A stretch of 64,000 nucleotides of DNA from NCBI RefSeq assembly GCF_039962255.1, contig NZ_JAMPKY010000004.1, positions 372,001 to 436,000 on the forward strand, given 5' to 3'. A program made the translations under genes and the position numbers. Positions 26,132 to 35,962 of the stretch are shown here, piece after piece; position 1 is the first letter of the stretch, and each line of letters begins with the position of its first letter. Source of the DNA: Leptolyngbya subtilissima AS-A7. Lineage in GTDB: Bacteria > Cyanobacteriota > Cyanobacteriia > Phormidesmidales > Phormidesmidaceae. The notes below the pieces were generated by a model that did not search any database, was not told where the DNA came from, and saw nothing but the letters and a program-made list of their open reading frames with translations.

Positions 26132-26383
26132 CTACAGCAGCTCTTGCCCTTGGGGAAAACCGTCGGCGAAGTCGTGAACATCACTGGGGTATCGAAAATC
26201 ATCAGGAATACTGGCTAATAATTCATCCAGGGTCAGCGCTGTCGCCTTTTTGCGAATTATCAGCGCACCATCTACTTCTAAAATCTCCAATGTAGAGTTT
26301 TCGTTCCACCCAAAGCTTTCCGCCAGACGATGGGGAATACGCAAACCGAGACTATTGCCCCACTTCTTTAGCTGAATGTCCAT
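26132..26383 (-). CDS. mazE: MazE-type (AbrB-fold) antitoxin
   Basis: 83 residues. N-terminal swapped-hairpin AbrB DNA-binding domain: IQLKKWGNSLGLRIPHRLAE (residues about 3-22), followed by LEILEVDGALIIRKKA. The acidic C-terminal tail (TLDELLASIPDDFRYPSDVH) is the toxin-binding segment. Forms a type II toxin-antitoxin pair with the adjacent MazF gene. Confidence 0.92.
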   Translation of the reverse strand: MDIQLKKWGNSLGLRIPHRLAESFGWNENSTLEILEVDGALIIRKKATALTLDELLASIPDDFRYPSDVHDFADGFPQGQELL

Positions 26384-26484
26384 CCTATCAGCCCAAAATT
26401 ATACTTTGTATAACAGTCTAACGCTTCTCCAGCGGAGCAAATCTCCTGCATTGTTTTCAAGTGCCGATTAGGTCCGATGAGAGG

Positions 26485-27102
26485 TTAAGGATTCACCGTT
26501 TTGACTTGCCAGGTGCCGTCGGGTTGCTGGTCGTAAAGGGTACGGTTTTGGGGTTCGCCACGCAGCTCTAGGTGGTCAACATGGTCAGGCTCTAGCAGCA
26601 CCAGACAAAACTCAGCGGGAGGCGTTGCCTGAATTTCCCTGGGCGAAAAGTCGGCCTCGGCGATGCGGTGCTGGGCTGGGTGGGGCCAGTAGAACTGCTG
26701 GCGAGCGTTATCGGAGAGAGCTTCCCAAGAATTTTGCCGAGCTGTTGAGAGGTTGGAGTCGGCATCGGCATCGTCAGCGGTTACTACTTGGATAGAGCCT
26801 GCCAAGCGAAACTGCTCGCGGGTATCGGTGAAGTACCAGCAGGCTTCAGCCCAAGGGTGAGCAGCGATGTCGGCAACCTTGGCACTGCGCTGGTCGGTGA
26901 CTAGGGTGAGGGTGTTGCTGTCGGGCAGCCACCCGCGAAACACAACGGTGCGGTTGGCGGGTCGGCCAGTAAGGGTAATCGTGGCCAACTGAAAATAGCG
27001 ACTGTAGGGGCGGCTGCGGTTGCGGTGCAGGGCACGGGCTAGGGCGCTGCGCCAGGGTGCCAGGGCCGAATTTTTTGATAAGGAGGAATCAGAATCAGAC
27101 AT
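26485..27102 (-). CDS. Pyridoxamine 5'-phosphate oxidase-family FMN protein
   Basis: 205 residues from the ATG at 27102 (MSDSDSSLSKNSALAPWRSA), which has an AGGAGGAAT-type site inside its own 5' coding region but no strong site upstream; longer frames overlap the divergent Hsp70 gene's promoter. The core FQLATITLTGRPANRTVVFRGW and LVTDQRSAKVADIAAHPWAE fit the split-barrel flavin-binding family, with the Alr4036-type C-terminal region (EFCLVLLEPDHVDHLELRG). This cyanobacterial subgroup is annotated as Npun_F5749-like FMN-dependent and its substrate is unknown. Confidence 0.83.
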   Translation of the reverse strand: MSDSDSSLSKNSALAPWRSALARALHRNRSRPYSRYFQLATITLTGRPANRTVVFRGWLPDSNTLTLVTDQRSAKVADIAAHPWAEACWYFTDTREQFRLAGSIQVVTADDADADSNLSTARQNSWEALSDNARQQFYWPHPAQHRIAEADFSPREIQATPPAEFCLVLLEPDHVDHLELRGEPQNRTLYDQQPDGTWQVKTVNP

Positions 27103-27253
27103 ACTTGAGAAACTGGCTTTTGGTTTGGGGTAGGCAGTCCTAACCCGAGGGGTAGGCCCTTCCAGTAGAACGTTTGCTGGGTGAGCCTGCAAGTAAGTAT
27201 GACTGCCGCCATTCTCCCGGTAGGATGGGTAGCACCGTTTTCTTTCTGAAACT

Positions 27254-28843
27254 ATGGCTATAGCGGTTGATTTTGGCACCAGCAATACCGTCATTGCCCG
27301 CTGGAACCCAGTTTCTGAAAGCCCGGAAACGGTGGCGTTGCCGGGGTTGAGCTTGAGCTTGGCGACGGTGCCACCGCTGGTGCCTAGTCTAGTTTATGTG
27401 GAGAAGCCCCAGGCTGATGGGGTCGTGGTGGGGCAGGCGGTGCGCGATCGCGGCCTCGACATCCCCACCGATCCTCGTTTTTTCGCTAACGTTAAGCGCG
27501 GTATTGGCACACCGCTGCAAGGGTTTTTGCCAGAGATTGATGGAGAATCGCTCTCCTTTGAGCAGCTGGGGGAGTGGTTTTTGCAATCGCTCTTGACCCA
27601 GGTGCGCGCCGTAGCCGGAGAGGACGACAGCTTGGTGCTGACGGTGCCGGTAGATAGCTTTGAGGCTTACCGCCTGTGGCTGGGAGATGTGGCCACCGCG
27701 CTGGACTTTAAAGAAGTGCGGCTGCTCGACGAGCCCACCGCCGCAGCGTTGGGCTACGGGCTGACGGGGGAGCAAACCCTGCTGGTGCTCGATTTTGGCG
27801 GCGGCACGCTGGATTGGTCGCTGGTGCGGCTGGTGGCCCCGGCTCAAAAGCAGCCGGTGGGTTTTTTGCTCAAGTGGCGGGGCCAGGGGGCGGAGCAGAC
27901 CAGCGCCCAAAAGCCCGAGGTGGCGCGAGTGCTGGCTAAGGCAGGCGAAAACCTGGGCGGGGCCGACATTGACCAGTGGCTAGTGGAGCATTTTCAGACT
28001 CAGGGCATTGCCGGAGGGGCAGTGGTGCAGCGGTTGGCGGAGCGGCTCAAGATCGCACTGTCGGAGCAAACCGAGGCGGCAGAAGCCTACTTTGACGATG
28101 AGACCTTTGACACCTACGACTTAGCCCTAACTCGCGACCAGTTCGAGGAAATCCTTACCCAGAACCAGTTTTTTGAGCGATTGGAGAAGGGGCTGACCCA
28201 GGTGCTGCAGCAGGGTCAGCGCCAGGGCATCGATCTAGATGCGATCGACGCGGTGCTGCTGGTGGGAGGTACGGCGCAGATTCCGGCGGTGCAGCGGTGG
28301 GTGACAGAGCGGTTTGGGGCTGAGCGGGTGAGGTGCGATCGCCCCTTTGAGGCCGTGGCTCAAGGAGCCCTGCAAATTGCCCAGGGCCTAGCGGTCGAAG
28401 ACTTTCTCTACCACAGCTACGGCATTCGCTATTGGGACCGACGCAACAATCGCCACAGCTGGCACCCCATTCTCAACCAAGGCCAGCCCTACCCTATGTC
28501 TGCCCCGGTCGAGATTACGCTGGGTGCCTCGGTGGAAAAGCAGCCCAGCATTGAGCTAATTTTGGGTGAGCTGGGATCGGCCAGCACCCAGACGGAGGTG
28601 TATTTTGAGAATGGTCGTCTGGTGACGCGCCAGCTTAGCGGTGATGCCCCCTCAGTGCAGCCGCTGAACGATCGCGAGGGGGCGCGCACCATTGCTCAGC
28701 TCAACCCGCTGGGGTTTCCGGGCAGCGATCGGGTGCGGGTGCTGTTTCGAGTCGATCGCGATCGGCTGCTGCGGATCACAGTCGAAGACATTCTCACGGG
28801 CAATACGCTACTGGACAATGAGGCTGTGGTGCGGTTGAGCTAG
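27254..28843 (+). CDS. Hsp70-family (DnaK-like) protein lacking a full C-terminal lid
   Basis: 529 residues. The ATPase domain carries the phosphate-1 motif AVDFGTSNTVIARW (4-17), LLDEPTAAALGYG, phosphate-2 LLVLDFGGGTLDWSL and the adenosine motif VLLVGGTAQIPAVQRWV. The region from about 380 is only 150 residues and resembles a shortened substrate-binding beta domain (IELILGELG), without the helical lid and EEVD-like tail of DnaK. Such short Hsp70s are common in cyanobacteria and may be non-canonical chaperones. It is divergent from the flavin gene and is followed by pyrC after 20 bases. Confidence 0.87.
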   Translation: MAIAVDFGTSNTVIARWNPVSESPETVALPGLSLSLATVPPLVPSLVYVEKPQADGVVVGQAVRDRGLDIPTDPRFFANVKRGIGTPLQGFLPEIDGESLSFEQLGEWFLQSLLTQVRAVAGEDDSLVLTVPVDSFEAYRLWLGDVATALDFKEVRLLDEPTAAALGYGLTGEQTLLVLDFGGGTLDWSLVRLVAPAQKQPVGFLLKWRGQGAEQTSAQKPEVARVLAKAGENLGGADIDQWLVEHFQTQGIAGGAVVQRLAERLKIALSEQTEAAEAYFDDETFDTYDLALTRDQFEEILTQNQFFERLEKGLTQVLQQGQRQGIDLDAIDAVLLVGGTAQIPAVQRWVTERFGAERVRCDRPFEAVAQGALQIAQGLAVEDFLYHSYGIRYWDRRNNRHSWHPILNQGQPYPMSAPVEITLGASVEKQPSIELILGELGSASTQTEVYFENGRLVTRQLSGDAPSVQPLNDREGARTIAQLNPLGFPGSDRVRVLFRVDRDRLLRITVEDILTGNTLLDNEAVVRLS

Positions 28844-28863
28844 GTCTGTTCTAGGATGAGACG

Positions 28864-29892
28864 ATGGAAACATTGACCCTGACTCGACCCGACGACTGGC
28901 ACCTGCATCTGCGCGACGGCGAGGCGCTGAAGGCGGTGCTGCCCCACACGGTGCGGCAGTTTGCTCGGGCGATCGTGATGCCCAACTTAAAGCCCCCGGT
29001 GCGCACGGTGGACGAGGCGGCGGCTTACCGCGATCGCATTCTGGCGGCGGTGCCGGCGGGTCAGCAATTTGAGCCGCTGATGACCCTCTACCTCACCGAC
29101 AACACTCGCCCCGAAGAGATCATGGCGGCCAAGGCGGCTCAGTTTGTCAAAGCGGTGAAGTACTACCCTGCTGGGGCGACAACGAACTCGGATGCTGGCG
29201 TCACCGAGATTGGCAAATGCGATCGCGTCTTTGAGGCGATGCAGCAGGTCAACATGCCGCTACTGCTCCATGGGGAGGTCACTGACTCAGCGGTTGATAT
29301 GTTTGACCGCGAGAAAGTGTTTATTGAGAAACACTTGATTCCTTTAAAGCAGCGATTTCCTCAATTGCGCGTGGTGCTGGAGCACATTACCACCTCAGAG
29401 GTGGTAGAGTTTGTGCTGGCAACCGACAATATCGCGGCCACAATCACCCCCCAACATCTATTGTTTAACCGCAATAGTTTGTTTCAAGGGGGCCTGCGGC
29501 CCCACTACTACTGCCTGCCTATTTTGAAGCGAGAAACCCACCGGCAAGCGCTTTTGCAGGCGGCTACCTCGGGCAATCCTAAGTTCTTTTTGGGCACCGA
29601 TAGCGCTCCCCACCCCCGCAATGGCAAAGAAAGTGCCTGTGGTTGTGCGGGGTGTTTTTCGGCGTTGCACGCTATGGAGCTGTATACAGAGGCGTTTGAG
29701 AGTGTTGATGCCCTAGACAAACTGGAGGCGTTTGCCAGCTTTTATGGGCCAGACTTTTATCAGCTTCCAAGGAATAGCGATCGCATTACCCTAAGCAAAA
29801 CGACCTGGCGCATTCCCGATGAGTTGCCTTTTGTCGATGATGGACTGGTGCCATTACGGGCCGGGGAACAGATGACCTGGAAAATGGTCTGA
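28864..29892 (+). CDS. pyrC: Dihydroorotase (class II, PyrC type)
   Basis: 342 residues, close to the E. coli enzyme's 348. It closes carbamoyl aspartate to dihydroorotate in pyrimidine synthesis. Metal and catalytic residues: H13-x-H15 in [10 protein letters not shown], carbamylated Lys99 in [11 protein letters not shown], His136 in [10 protein letters not shown], His174 in LEHITTSE and Asp247 near GTDSAPH. It follows the Hsp70 gene by 20 bases and may share its transcript. Confidence 0.95.
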   Translation: METLTLTRPDDWHLHLRDGEALKAVLPHTVRQFARAIVMPNLKPPVRTVDEAAAYRDRILAAVPAGQQFEPLMTLYLTDNTRPEEIMAAKAAQFVKAVKYYPAGATTNSDAGVTEIGKCDRVFEAMQQVNMPLLLHGEVTDSAVDMFDREKVFIEKHLIPLKQRFPQLRVVLEHITTSEVVEFVLATDNIAATITPQHLLFNRNSLFQGGLRPHYYCLPILKRETHRQALLQAATSGNPKFFLGTDSAPHPRNGKESACGCAGCFSALHAMELYTEAFESVDALDKLEAFASFYGPDFYQLPRNSDRITLSKTTWRIPDELPFVDDGLVPLRAGEQMTWKMV

Positions 29893-29923
29893 TGCTAAAT
29901 TCTGCTTGACTACTCCCGATTCA

Positions 29924-29944
29924 ACGGAGCAAATGCCATTTGCT
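29924..29944. repeat. Hairpin GGAGCAAAT...ATTTGCTCC
   Basis: 9-bp arms around a GCC centre, flanked by CAAC and TAC. Related to the palindrome at 9524-9537. Confidence 0.65.
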
Positions 29945-30016
29945 CCTACAGTTTAGCCTTTATCGAATTGGGGGTATGTGATTTGGTATGGGTTCACCAT
30001 TGAACATTAATTAGCT

Positions 30017-30694
30017 ATGTCAAAAGAAAAATGGGATAGGAATAGGTCGTTTCTTTCCCCTGGCGAGCTAGAAATAGTTATTAATGAAAACCCGGTCTCG
30101 CTGCAAGCGAGCCGCAGGAAAAAGGATATTATAACGTCCGCAATTTGCAAAGTCACAAGTAAGTGTGAGTTCATGCTAACCGATGACGTTCAAATTTATA
30201 TTGAATGGTGGATTCATGAGCAAGACAGATATGAAAGCGACTCATCAGCTGATGTGGATAATATAATAAAGCCCATACTAGATGCTATTTCTGGGCCAGA
30301 TGGAATTCTTATAGATGACTGCCAAGTTCAAGCTGTTGATTGCAGGTGGCTAGATTTTTTCAATGCAGAACAAAAGATAAATATCAGAATAAAAATGCTT
30401 GACCATGATGGATGGCTATTAAAGGACGGGCTCTTTTTTGTCCATATGTGGAATGGTTTATGCTATCCCACATGGATGGATGAAGAAAACCCTGAAAATA
30501 CCTTATCAATCGTTGAGCAAATGGAAAGAATGCTTATGTTGAGAGATGAAAGATTGAAGCAAAAAGGAGATTACTATTTAGCAAGAGGGCTAATGCCAGT
30601 TCAGAGAATATTCCATATTTCTCGGATAAAGGGTTTTCCAGTATTTAAAATTGAAGAGATAAAAGAGAAAATTAGAGCAATGTTAAAAAATTAA
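30017..30694 (+). CDS. RusA-like Holliday-junction resolvase family protein, AT-rich
   Basis: 225 residues. The segment SADVDNIIKPILDAISGPDG followed by LIDDCQVQAVDCRW matches the RusA pattern 'D.DN..K...DAl......DD.qV', with three aspartates and a lysine in the positions that form the metal site of RusA resolvases. Residues 110-225 extend beyond the classic 120-residue RusA and are unassigned. The gene is strikingly more AT-rich than its neighbours (AAT, ATA, AAA codons dominate), uses no clear ribosome-binding site and has no partner, all signs of recent transfer, perhaps from phage. Confidence 0.75.
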   Translation: MSKEKWDRNRSFLSPGELEIVINENPVSLQASRRKKDIITSAICKVTSKCEFMLTDDVQIYIEWWIHEQDRYESDSSADVDNIIKPILDAISGPDGILIDDCQVQAVDCRWLDFFNAEQKINIRIKMLDHDGWLLKDGLFFVHMWNGLCYPTWMDEENPENTLSIVEQMERMLMLRDERLKQKGDYYLARGLMPVQRIFHISRIKGFPVFKIEEIKEKIRAMLKN

Positions 30695-30976
30695 AGATAA
30701 TTATAATTGTTGAGTGAATATCTGTGTATAGCAAGTTGTGGAGCTTCTTGCCTATAACTAAATCCCGCAATTTTATCTATCTTTTAGTCAAATCAAGATT
30801 CGGCACCCCAAAACTTGCGCTTGGCAGGCTCTATGAAAGGAACCTTTGTATTGTTGCTATTTGATACAAAGCAGTCATCCTCGTCCTTGCCTTCGCCTAT
30901 ATCTTAGAAGCACTTCAACACCTTCAAAAGGCTAGAACCCGTTATCCTAGAAAAGCTGAGTTTGAAGGGATACGTA

Positions 30977-32362
30977 GTGCAAACCCCAGACCCCATTCAC
31001 GTAATCGGCGGCGGGCTGGCCGGTACCGAGGCCGCGTGGCAGATTGCCCAGGCCGGGGTGCCCGTGGTGCTGCACGAAATGCGCCCTCAGAAGAAATCCC
31101 CTGCGCACCACAGCGAGCATGTGGCCGAGCTGGTGTGCAGCAACTCCTTTGGGGCAATGGCGAGCGATCGCGCCTCGGGTCTGCTCCACGAGGAGCTGCG
31201 CCAGCTCGGCTCAGTGGTCATTGGCAAAGCCGACCAGCACCAGGTGCCAGCGGGGGGTGCCCTAGCGGTCGATCGCGGTATTTTTAGTCAAGACCTGACC
31301 GAAACCCTAGAGCGTCACCCGCTGATCGAGCTGCGGCGCGACGAGGTGACGAGCATCCCTGATGACGGCATTGTGGTGTTAACCACGGGCCCTCTGACGA
31401 GTGACGCGCTGTCGGTGGAGCTGGAGAGGTTTACTGGCCAGGGCTACATGAGCTTTTTTGACGCTGCTAGCCCGATTGTGGTGGGCGACAGTATTGACCA
31501 GTCGGTAGCGTTTATGGCCTCTCGCTACGACCGGGGCGAAGCGGCCTACCTCAACTGCCCGATGAACCGCGAGCAGTACCTCCACTTTTGGACTGAGCTG
31601 TGCAACGCTGAACAGGCCGAACTCAAAGATTTTGAGCGCGAAACGGCTAAATTTTTTGAGGCTTGCCTGCCTATCGAAGAAATGGCCCGCCGGGGTGAAG
31701 ACACCATGCGCTACGGCCCGCTCAAGCCGGTCGGGCTGTTTGATGCGCGCCTGGGCGATTTCAAAGACCCTGAGAATAAGAGTAAGAAGCCCTACGCCGT
31801 GGTGCAGCTGCGCCAGGAAGACAAAAGCGGCCAGCTGTGGAATATGGTGGGCTTTCAAACCAACCTGCGCTGGGGCGAACAGGCGCGGGTGTTTCGGCTG
31901 ATTCCTGGTTTAGAGAATGCCGAGTTTGTGCGCATGGGGGTGATGCACCGCAACACGTTTTTGAATTCGCCGGAGCTGCTGCACAACACGCTGCAGTTTA
32001 AGGCGCGGCCCACGCTGCTGGCGGCAGGGCAGTTGGTGGGCACTGAGGGCTACACGGCGGCGGTGGCTGGGGGCTGGCTGGCTGGGACGAATGCGGCCCG
32101 TCTGGCCTTAGGCCAAGAGCTGCTCGATTTGCCGGTGACGATGATGCTGGGGGCGCTGGTCGATTTCATTACCTCAGCGGAGCCGAAGCACTTTCAGCCA
32201 ATGCCGCCCAACTTTGGCATTCTGCCGCCGCTGCCGGTGAAGGTGCGCAACAAGCGGGAACGCTATGGACAGTATCGCGATCGCGCCTTTAACGATCTCC
32301 ATACCTGGGCCAGCCAGCACAAACTTGGTTTGGTTCAGAGCTCGCTGGTGGCTACAGCCTAG
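30977..32362 (+). CDS. trmFO: TrmFO: FAD/folate-dependent tRNA (uracil-5-)-methyltransferase
   Basis: About 461 residues. It methylates U54 of tRNA to ribothymidine using methylenetetrahydrofolate. The GTG at 30977 is chosen because AAGGGA lies 6 bases upstream; a TTG at 30962 lies within that site. The flavin-binding start is [20 protein letters not shown]; further family blocks are [51 protein letters not shown] and [16 protein letters not shown]. The enzyme is widespread in cyanobacteria. Confidence 0.95.
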   Translation: MQTPDPIHVIGGGLAGTEAAWQIAQAGVPVVLHEMRPQKKSPAHHSEHVAELVCSNSFGAMASDRASGLLHEELRQLGSVVIGKADQHQVPAGGALAVDRGIFSQDLTETLERHPLIELRRDEVTSIPDDGIVVLTTGPLTSDALSVELERFTGQGYMSFFDAASPIVVGDSIDQSVAFMASRYDRGEAAYLNCPMNREQYLHFWTELCNAEQAELKDFERETAKFFEACLPIEEMARRGEDTMRYGPLKPVGLFDARLGDFKDPENKSKKPYAVVQLRQEDKSGQLWNMVGFQTNLRWGEQARVFRLIPGLENAEFVRMGVMHRNTFLNSPELLHNTLQFKARPTLLAAGQLVGTEGYTAAVAGGWLAGTNAARLALGQELLDLPVTMMLGALVDFITSAEPKHFQPMPPNFGILPPLPVKVRNKRERYGQYRDRAFNDLHTWASQHKLGLVQSSLVATA

Positions 32363-32493
32363 GCGAGACAGTGAGTCTAATTCCTAGGATAGATTTGCAA
32401 TAATCTTCGTTGCAAAAACCTGAGGGACTGGGCTATCGTGTCTAAGATTAAAGGAAAGTTCAAATTTGTTTAAGAGAAGGTTATTTATGCCCT

Positions 32494-32742
32494 ATGTCCT
32501 ATTCTGGCTCCACTAACAATCGGCGCGATTTAGATCGATTCATTTCTCCCAAAAGCTCTTACTACGGCACATTCTCACCTCAACAGCTTGTGTTCAACGC
32601 CAACCTGCAAGAGTTTGCCAACCGAGTTGGCTACATTTCAGGGTTGCAGACTGGCGGCAAGCTCTCGCCCGACGAGGCTTTTGAGCAAATTAGTTCGCTA
32701 TATAAGCAGCTTAAGCAAACCAAAAAAGGCCTCGAAATCTAA
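32494..32742 (+). CDS. Conserved cyanobacterial small protein (DUF7219-like)
   Basis: 82 residues. The sequence FVFNANLQEFANRVGYISGLQTGGKLSPDEAFEQI (with LV for FV) is a pattern seen in short cyanobacterial proteins of unknown function, probably a helical bundle. It is preceded by AGAGAAGGTTATTT, a weak ribosome-binding site, and is followed by a strong terminator, so it is a stand-alone gene. The N-terminal 25 residues are basic and possibly disordered. Function unknown; confidence in reality of the gene is high, in the family name moderate. Confidence 0.78.
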   Translation: MSYSGSTNNRRDLDRFISPKSSYYGTFSPQQLVFNANLQEFANRVGYISGLQTGGKLSPDEAFEQISSLYKQLKQTKKGLEI

Positions 32743-32840
32743 TTGTCAGAGTTTGCATAAAGCCCTTGCTTAAGGATGCGTTTGAGTTGAGGCCATCGCT
32801 GCTGGCCTAACACAGGCGATCGCGTCGATGAACTGTGTGC

Positions 32841-32874
32841 GGGTGTCTCTAGCTTTGGAGACACCCATTTTTTT
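32841..32874 (+). terminator. Rho-independent terminator
   Basis: GGGTGTCTC-TAGCTTTG-GAGACACCC (9-bp perfect stem) followed by ATTTTTTT, about 100 bases downstream of the 32494-32742 gene. Confidence 0.85.
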
Positions 32875-33026
32875 GAAGCGCTTGCGGCTTTGACGCCAAT
32901 CTAGACCAAACTCATGTCTACTTGCCAATCCAGTATTACACCGTCTCATTTAGGACCAATTAAGCCTTTCTTTGGTCTTAAAGAAAGCGCTGTGAGACTT
33001 AATAAGGTATTGCGTTCTTAGGGAAA

Positions 33027-33758
33027 ATGGGTGGTGGCTACAATTTCAGCGTCACTACTAAATGGACTATGGTGCATCAACTTCCTCGCTATGTGGCTAA
33101 ACGGGTGCGCCGCGATCGCAAAATGCTCTACGAGATAGAGGGGCGCTGCTATCCCGGCGTAACCACGGTGCTGTCGGCCACTAAACCTCAGGAATCGCGA
33201 GATGCTCTGCAACGCTGGCGGCAACGGGTTGGGGTTGAAGCAGCCCAGCAGATTTCGGGCAAGGCGTCTTCGGCAGGTACGCGGCTGCACAAACAGATTG
33301 CGGCCTACCTCAACGGCGCAGCGGTGGAAATTCCGGCCGATTTGGCGGGCTATTGGCAGTCAATCTTGCCGGTGCTGGATCAGGTGGATGAGGTGCTGCT
33401 GGTGGAAGGGGCGGTGTGGCACCTAGCTGGGTTTGTGGGCATTCCAGATGCGCTAGTGGTGGTGAAGGGTGAACTGCACCTGTGCGATTGGAAAACGGCC
33501 CTGCGACCGAAGCAGCCCCAATGGCTAGGGGATTACTTTTTGCAGATTGCGGCTTATCGAGAGGCGGCGCATCAGGTCTATGCAAACGTTGGGTTGGTGG
33601 TGCAAAAGGGGCTAGTGGCGATCGCCCTGGCCGATCAGCCGGCTCAGCTGTTTGAGGTTTCGCTAGACGATATGGATGAGCATTGGCGGGAGTTTGAGGG
33701 ACGGTTGAGGGAGTTTGAGCGGCGGCGAAGGTGGATGGGTGGGGGAGTGGATGGGTAG
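33027..33758 (+). CDS. PD-(D/E)XK exonuclease-like protein (MGME1/RecB-type)
   Basis: 243 residues; an ATG at 33069 is an alternative start. The nuclease core is clear: Glu128 (VEGAVW), Asp141 (VGIPDALV), Asp154-x-Lys156 (LHLCDWKTA), and QIAAYREA with Gln/Tyr as in the RecB motif. The head YEIEGRCYPGVTTVLSATKP is typical of the MGME1-like single-strand exonucleases. The last 12 codons (RRRWMGGGVDG) are read from a G-rich intergenic repeat that begins inside the gene, so the natural C-terminus has been extended or replaced by the repeat. Confidence 0.82.
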   Translation: MGGGYNFSVTTKWTMVHQLPRYVAKRVRRDRKMLYEIEGRCYPGVTTVLSATKPQESRDALQRWRQRVGVEAAQQISGKASSAGTRLHKQIAAYLNGAAVEIPADLAGYWQSILPVLDQVDEVLLVEGAVWHLAGFVGIPDALVVVKGELHLCDWKTALRPKQPQWLGDYFLQIAAYREAAHQVYANVGLVVQKGLVAIALADQPAQLFEVSLDDMDEHWREFEGRLREFERRRRWMGGGVDG

Positions 33759-33787
33759 ATGGGTGAATGGGTGGGGGAGGTTGGGAG

Positions 33788-34966
33788 TTAAGGGTGTTTG
33801 GTTGTGGTGAGGAGGAGAGCGAGGGTGCCGGCGATGAGGCCCCAGAAGGCGGAGCCGATGCCGAGGAGGGTGATGCCGGAGGCGGTGACGAGGAAGGTGA
33901 TTAGGGCGGGTTCGCGATCGCTTTCGTTGCGTAGTGCGGTGAAGAGGCCGTTGCCGATGGTGCCAAGCAGGGCTAACCCGGCGATCGCCAGCACCAATTC
34001 TTCAGGGAAAGCGGCAAAGACGGCGGCAACGGTGGCACCAAAAAAGCCAATGAGGAGGTAGAAGAAACCAGCAGCGATCGCCGCTACATACCGCTTGTCA
34101 GGGTCTTCGTGGGCTTCGCGTCCCATGCAGATGGCAGCGGTGATGGCGGCTAGATTTAGCGCAAAGCCGCCAAAGGGTGCCAGGATTACGTTAGCGGCTC
34201 CCGTCCAGCCAATGATGGGGGAAATCGGCACGGAGGCATAGCCGGAGGCTTGTAGGACGGCAACACCCGGCACGTTCTGCGAGGCCATGGTGACCATAAA
34301 CAGCGGCAGGGCGACGCCGATCAGGGCGCTCAGGGAAAACTGGGGGGCGATCAAGACGGGGTGGGCTAGTTGCAGGGTGACGGTGTCGAACTCGATCAGG
34401 TTTTGCAGGGCGGCGATCGCAATCCCCACCGCTAGCGCGCCCACCACGGCATAGCGCGGCTTTAGGCGGCGCATTGCCAGGTAGGTACAAAACATGGCGA
34501 AAGTCATCGCAAACTGGGTCTGCATAGCGGTGAACACATCCAGCCCAAAGCGCAGCAGCACCCCAGCTAGCATGCCTGCCGCTAGCGATAGGGGAATACG
34601 GTTCATCAGCCGCTCAAACCAGCCGGTGAACCCGGCCAGGGTAATCAGCACCCCAGAGATTAGAAAGGCCCCAATGGCTTCGGCCATGGGCACCCCTGCA
34701 GCGGAGGTGATCAGCAGGGCAGCGCCGGGGGTAGACCAGGCGGTGACGACAGGAGCGCGGTAGCGCAGGGAAAGGCCAATGCAGGTGAGGCCCATGCCTA
34801 GGCCCAAAGCCCACATCCAGGAGGCGATTTCTTCTGGAGTCGCATTCAACGCCTGGGCGGCCTGGAACACAATTACGGCTGAGCTGGTGAACCCCACCAG
34901 CACGGTGACGAAACCCGCGATGATTGCGGAGAAAGAGACGTCGTTGACTATGCCTTTAGCGGCCAT
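33788..34966 (-). CDS. BenE-family benzoate/H+ symporter
   Basis: 392 residues, about 12 hydrophobic helices. The family start DVSFSAIIAGFVTVLVGFTS with VIVFQAAQALNATPEEIASW and the core APVVTAWSTPGAALL, ASQNVPGVAVLQASGY and PFGGFALNLAAITAAICMG are diagnostic of BenE. No benzoate catabolic genes are nearby, so the natural substrate is uncertain. An AraC-type regulator lies upstream on the same strand, 141 bases away, and might control it. Confidence 0.9.
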   Translation of the reverse strand: MAAKGIVNDVSFSAIIAGFVTVLVGFTSSAVIVFQAAQALNATPEEIASWMWALGLGMGLTCIGLSLRYRAPVVTAWSTPGAALLITSAAGVPMAEAIGAFLISGVLITLAGFTGWFERLMNRIPLSLAAGMLAGVLLRFGLDVFTAMQTQFAMTFAMFCTYLAMRRLKPRYAVVGALAVGIAIAALQNLIEFDTVTLQLAHPVLIAPQFSLSALIGVALPLFMVTMASQNVPGVAVLQASGYASVPISPIIGWTGAANVILAPFGGFALNLAAITAAICMGREAHEDPDKRYVAAIAAGFFYLLIGFFGATVAAVFAAFPEELVLAIAGLALLGTIGNGLFTALRNESDREPALITFLVTASGITLLGIGSAFWGLIAGTLALLLTTTKHP

Positions 34967-35019
34967 ATTTTTTGCCCAAAGGTAGATCTTTCGCCGAATT
35001 CTGTTTGCTATTCTTGTGT

Positions 35020-35051
35020 TTGTAGGGGTGCAGCGAGCTGTGCCCCTACAA
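35020..35051. repeat. TTGTAGGGG...CCCCTACAA hairpin
   Basis: 9-bp perfect outer arms with inner GC pairing, between the AraC stop and BenE start. Could act as the terminator of the AraC gene; same family as 14000-14028. Confidence 0.65.
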
Positions 35052-35107
35052 GGTATTTACCCAAACTAAATCTTTGAACTTGGCTGACCTGACCAGATTA
35101 CCGAGGC

Positions 35108-35962
35108 TCAGGAGCTACAGTCTTGGACAAAATTGCCCTGGCCATATTGGCCGGGGGTGACGCCAAAGGCCTGTTTAAAGGTGCGATTGAGGTGGCTTTG
35201 GTCGTAAAAGCCGTGGGCGATCGCAATATCGGCAATCGATTGGTCGTTGTGGAGCGATCGCTTGGCCTGCACGAGCTGCCAGTGGCGCTGATAGCTGTGG
35301 GGCGGCAACCCCACCTGCTGACGAAAGCTGCGAATTAAGTAGTAGGGGCTGAGGCCCACTTGCTGAGCTAGAGTTTCGATGGAGATGGATTCGGCGTAGT
35401 GGGTTTTGAGATAGGTTTGCGCTTGGGCGATGGCGCTGCTTTTGGGCTCTGGCCGCTGCCATCGGTGCTGTCTGTCGCCGTAGTGATCGATTAAATAGGC
35501 CATTAGCTCCAGCAGCAGAGAGTCTCGCTCTAGCTGAAGCGTGGGCTGACTAAGGGCGATAAACAATCGGCTAAACATCGCCTGTCCAACGGCGTCGGTG
35601 CTGGTCTGTAGGGCGATCGCAAAGTAGGGCAGCCCTGGCCCTGCCCCTGGCCACTCTAGCTGGGCCAGAATCTGCTGCATTTTTGGCACACTGATATAGA
35701 GGTTGCGAAAGCTCCATCCGGCCTCAGCCTGCACCTGCCCGGTGTGCACTTCGCCTGGATGGATCAGCTTAAAACTGCCGGGATTAGCATAGTGATGGCC
35801 ACCCCGATAGAAAAAGCCACCCAGGCCCGCATAGGTGAAGCCGATGGTGTAGGCCTCGTGCATGTGCTTGGCAAAGGTGTGGTGGTAGAGCTGGGCGTTG
35901 AACAGCTCAATGCCTGGTAGGTTGGATTGCCACAGTTGGGCAGTGTCTGTTTGTGCGACCAT
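35108..35962 (-). CDS. AraC-family transcriptional regulator
   Basis: 284 residues from the ATG at 35962. The N-terminal cupin sensor contains HMHEAYTIGFTYAG and SFKLIHPGEVHTGQ, as in the AraC arabinose-binding-like subfamily. Two C-terminal helix-turn-helix units follow: SIETLAQQVGLSPYYLIRSF and SIADIAIAHGFYDQSHLNRT, the latter ending in AFGVTPGQY. The ligand is unknown. Located upstream of the BenE transporter in the same direction, so it may be its regulator. Confidence 0.9.
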   Translation of the reverse strand: MVAQTDTAQLWQSNLPGIELFNAQLYHHTFAKHMHEAYTIGFTYAGLGGFFYRGGHHYANPGSFKLIHPGEVHTGQVQAEAGWSFRNLYISVPKMQQILAQLEWPGAGPGLPYFAIALQTSTDAVGQAMFSRLFIALSQPTLQLERDSLLLELMAYLIDHYGDRQHRWQRPEPKSSAIAQAQTYLKTHYAESISIETLAQQVGLSPYYLIRSFRQQVGLPPHSYQRHWQLVQAKRSLHNDQSIADIAIAHGFYDQSHLNRTFKQAFGVTPGQYGQGNFVQDCSS

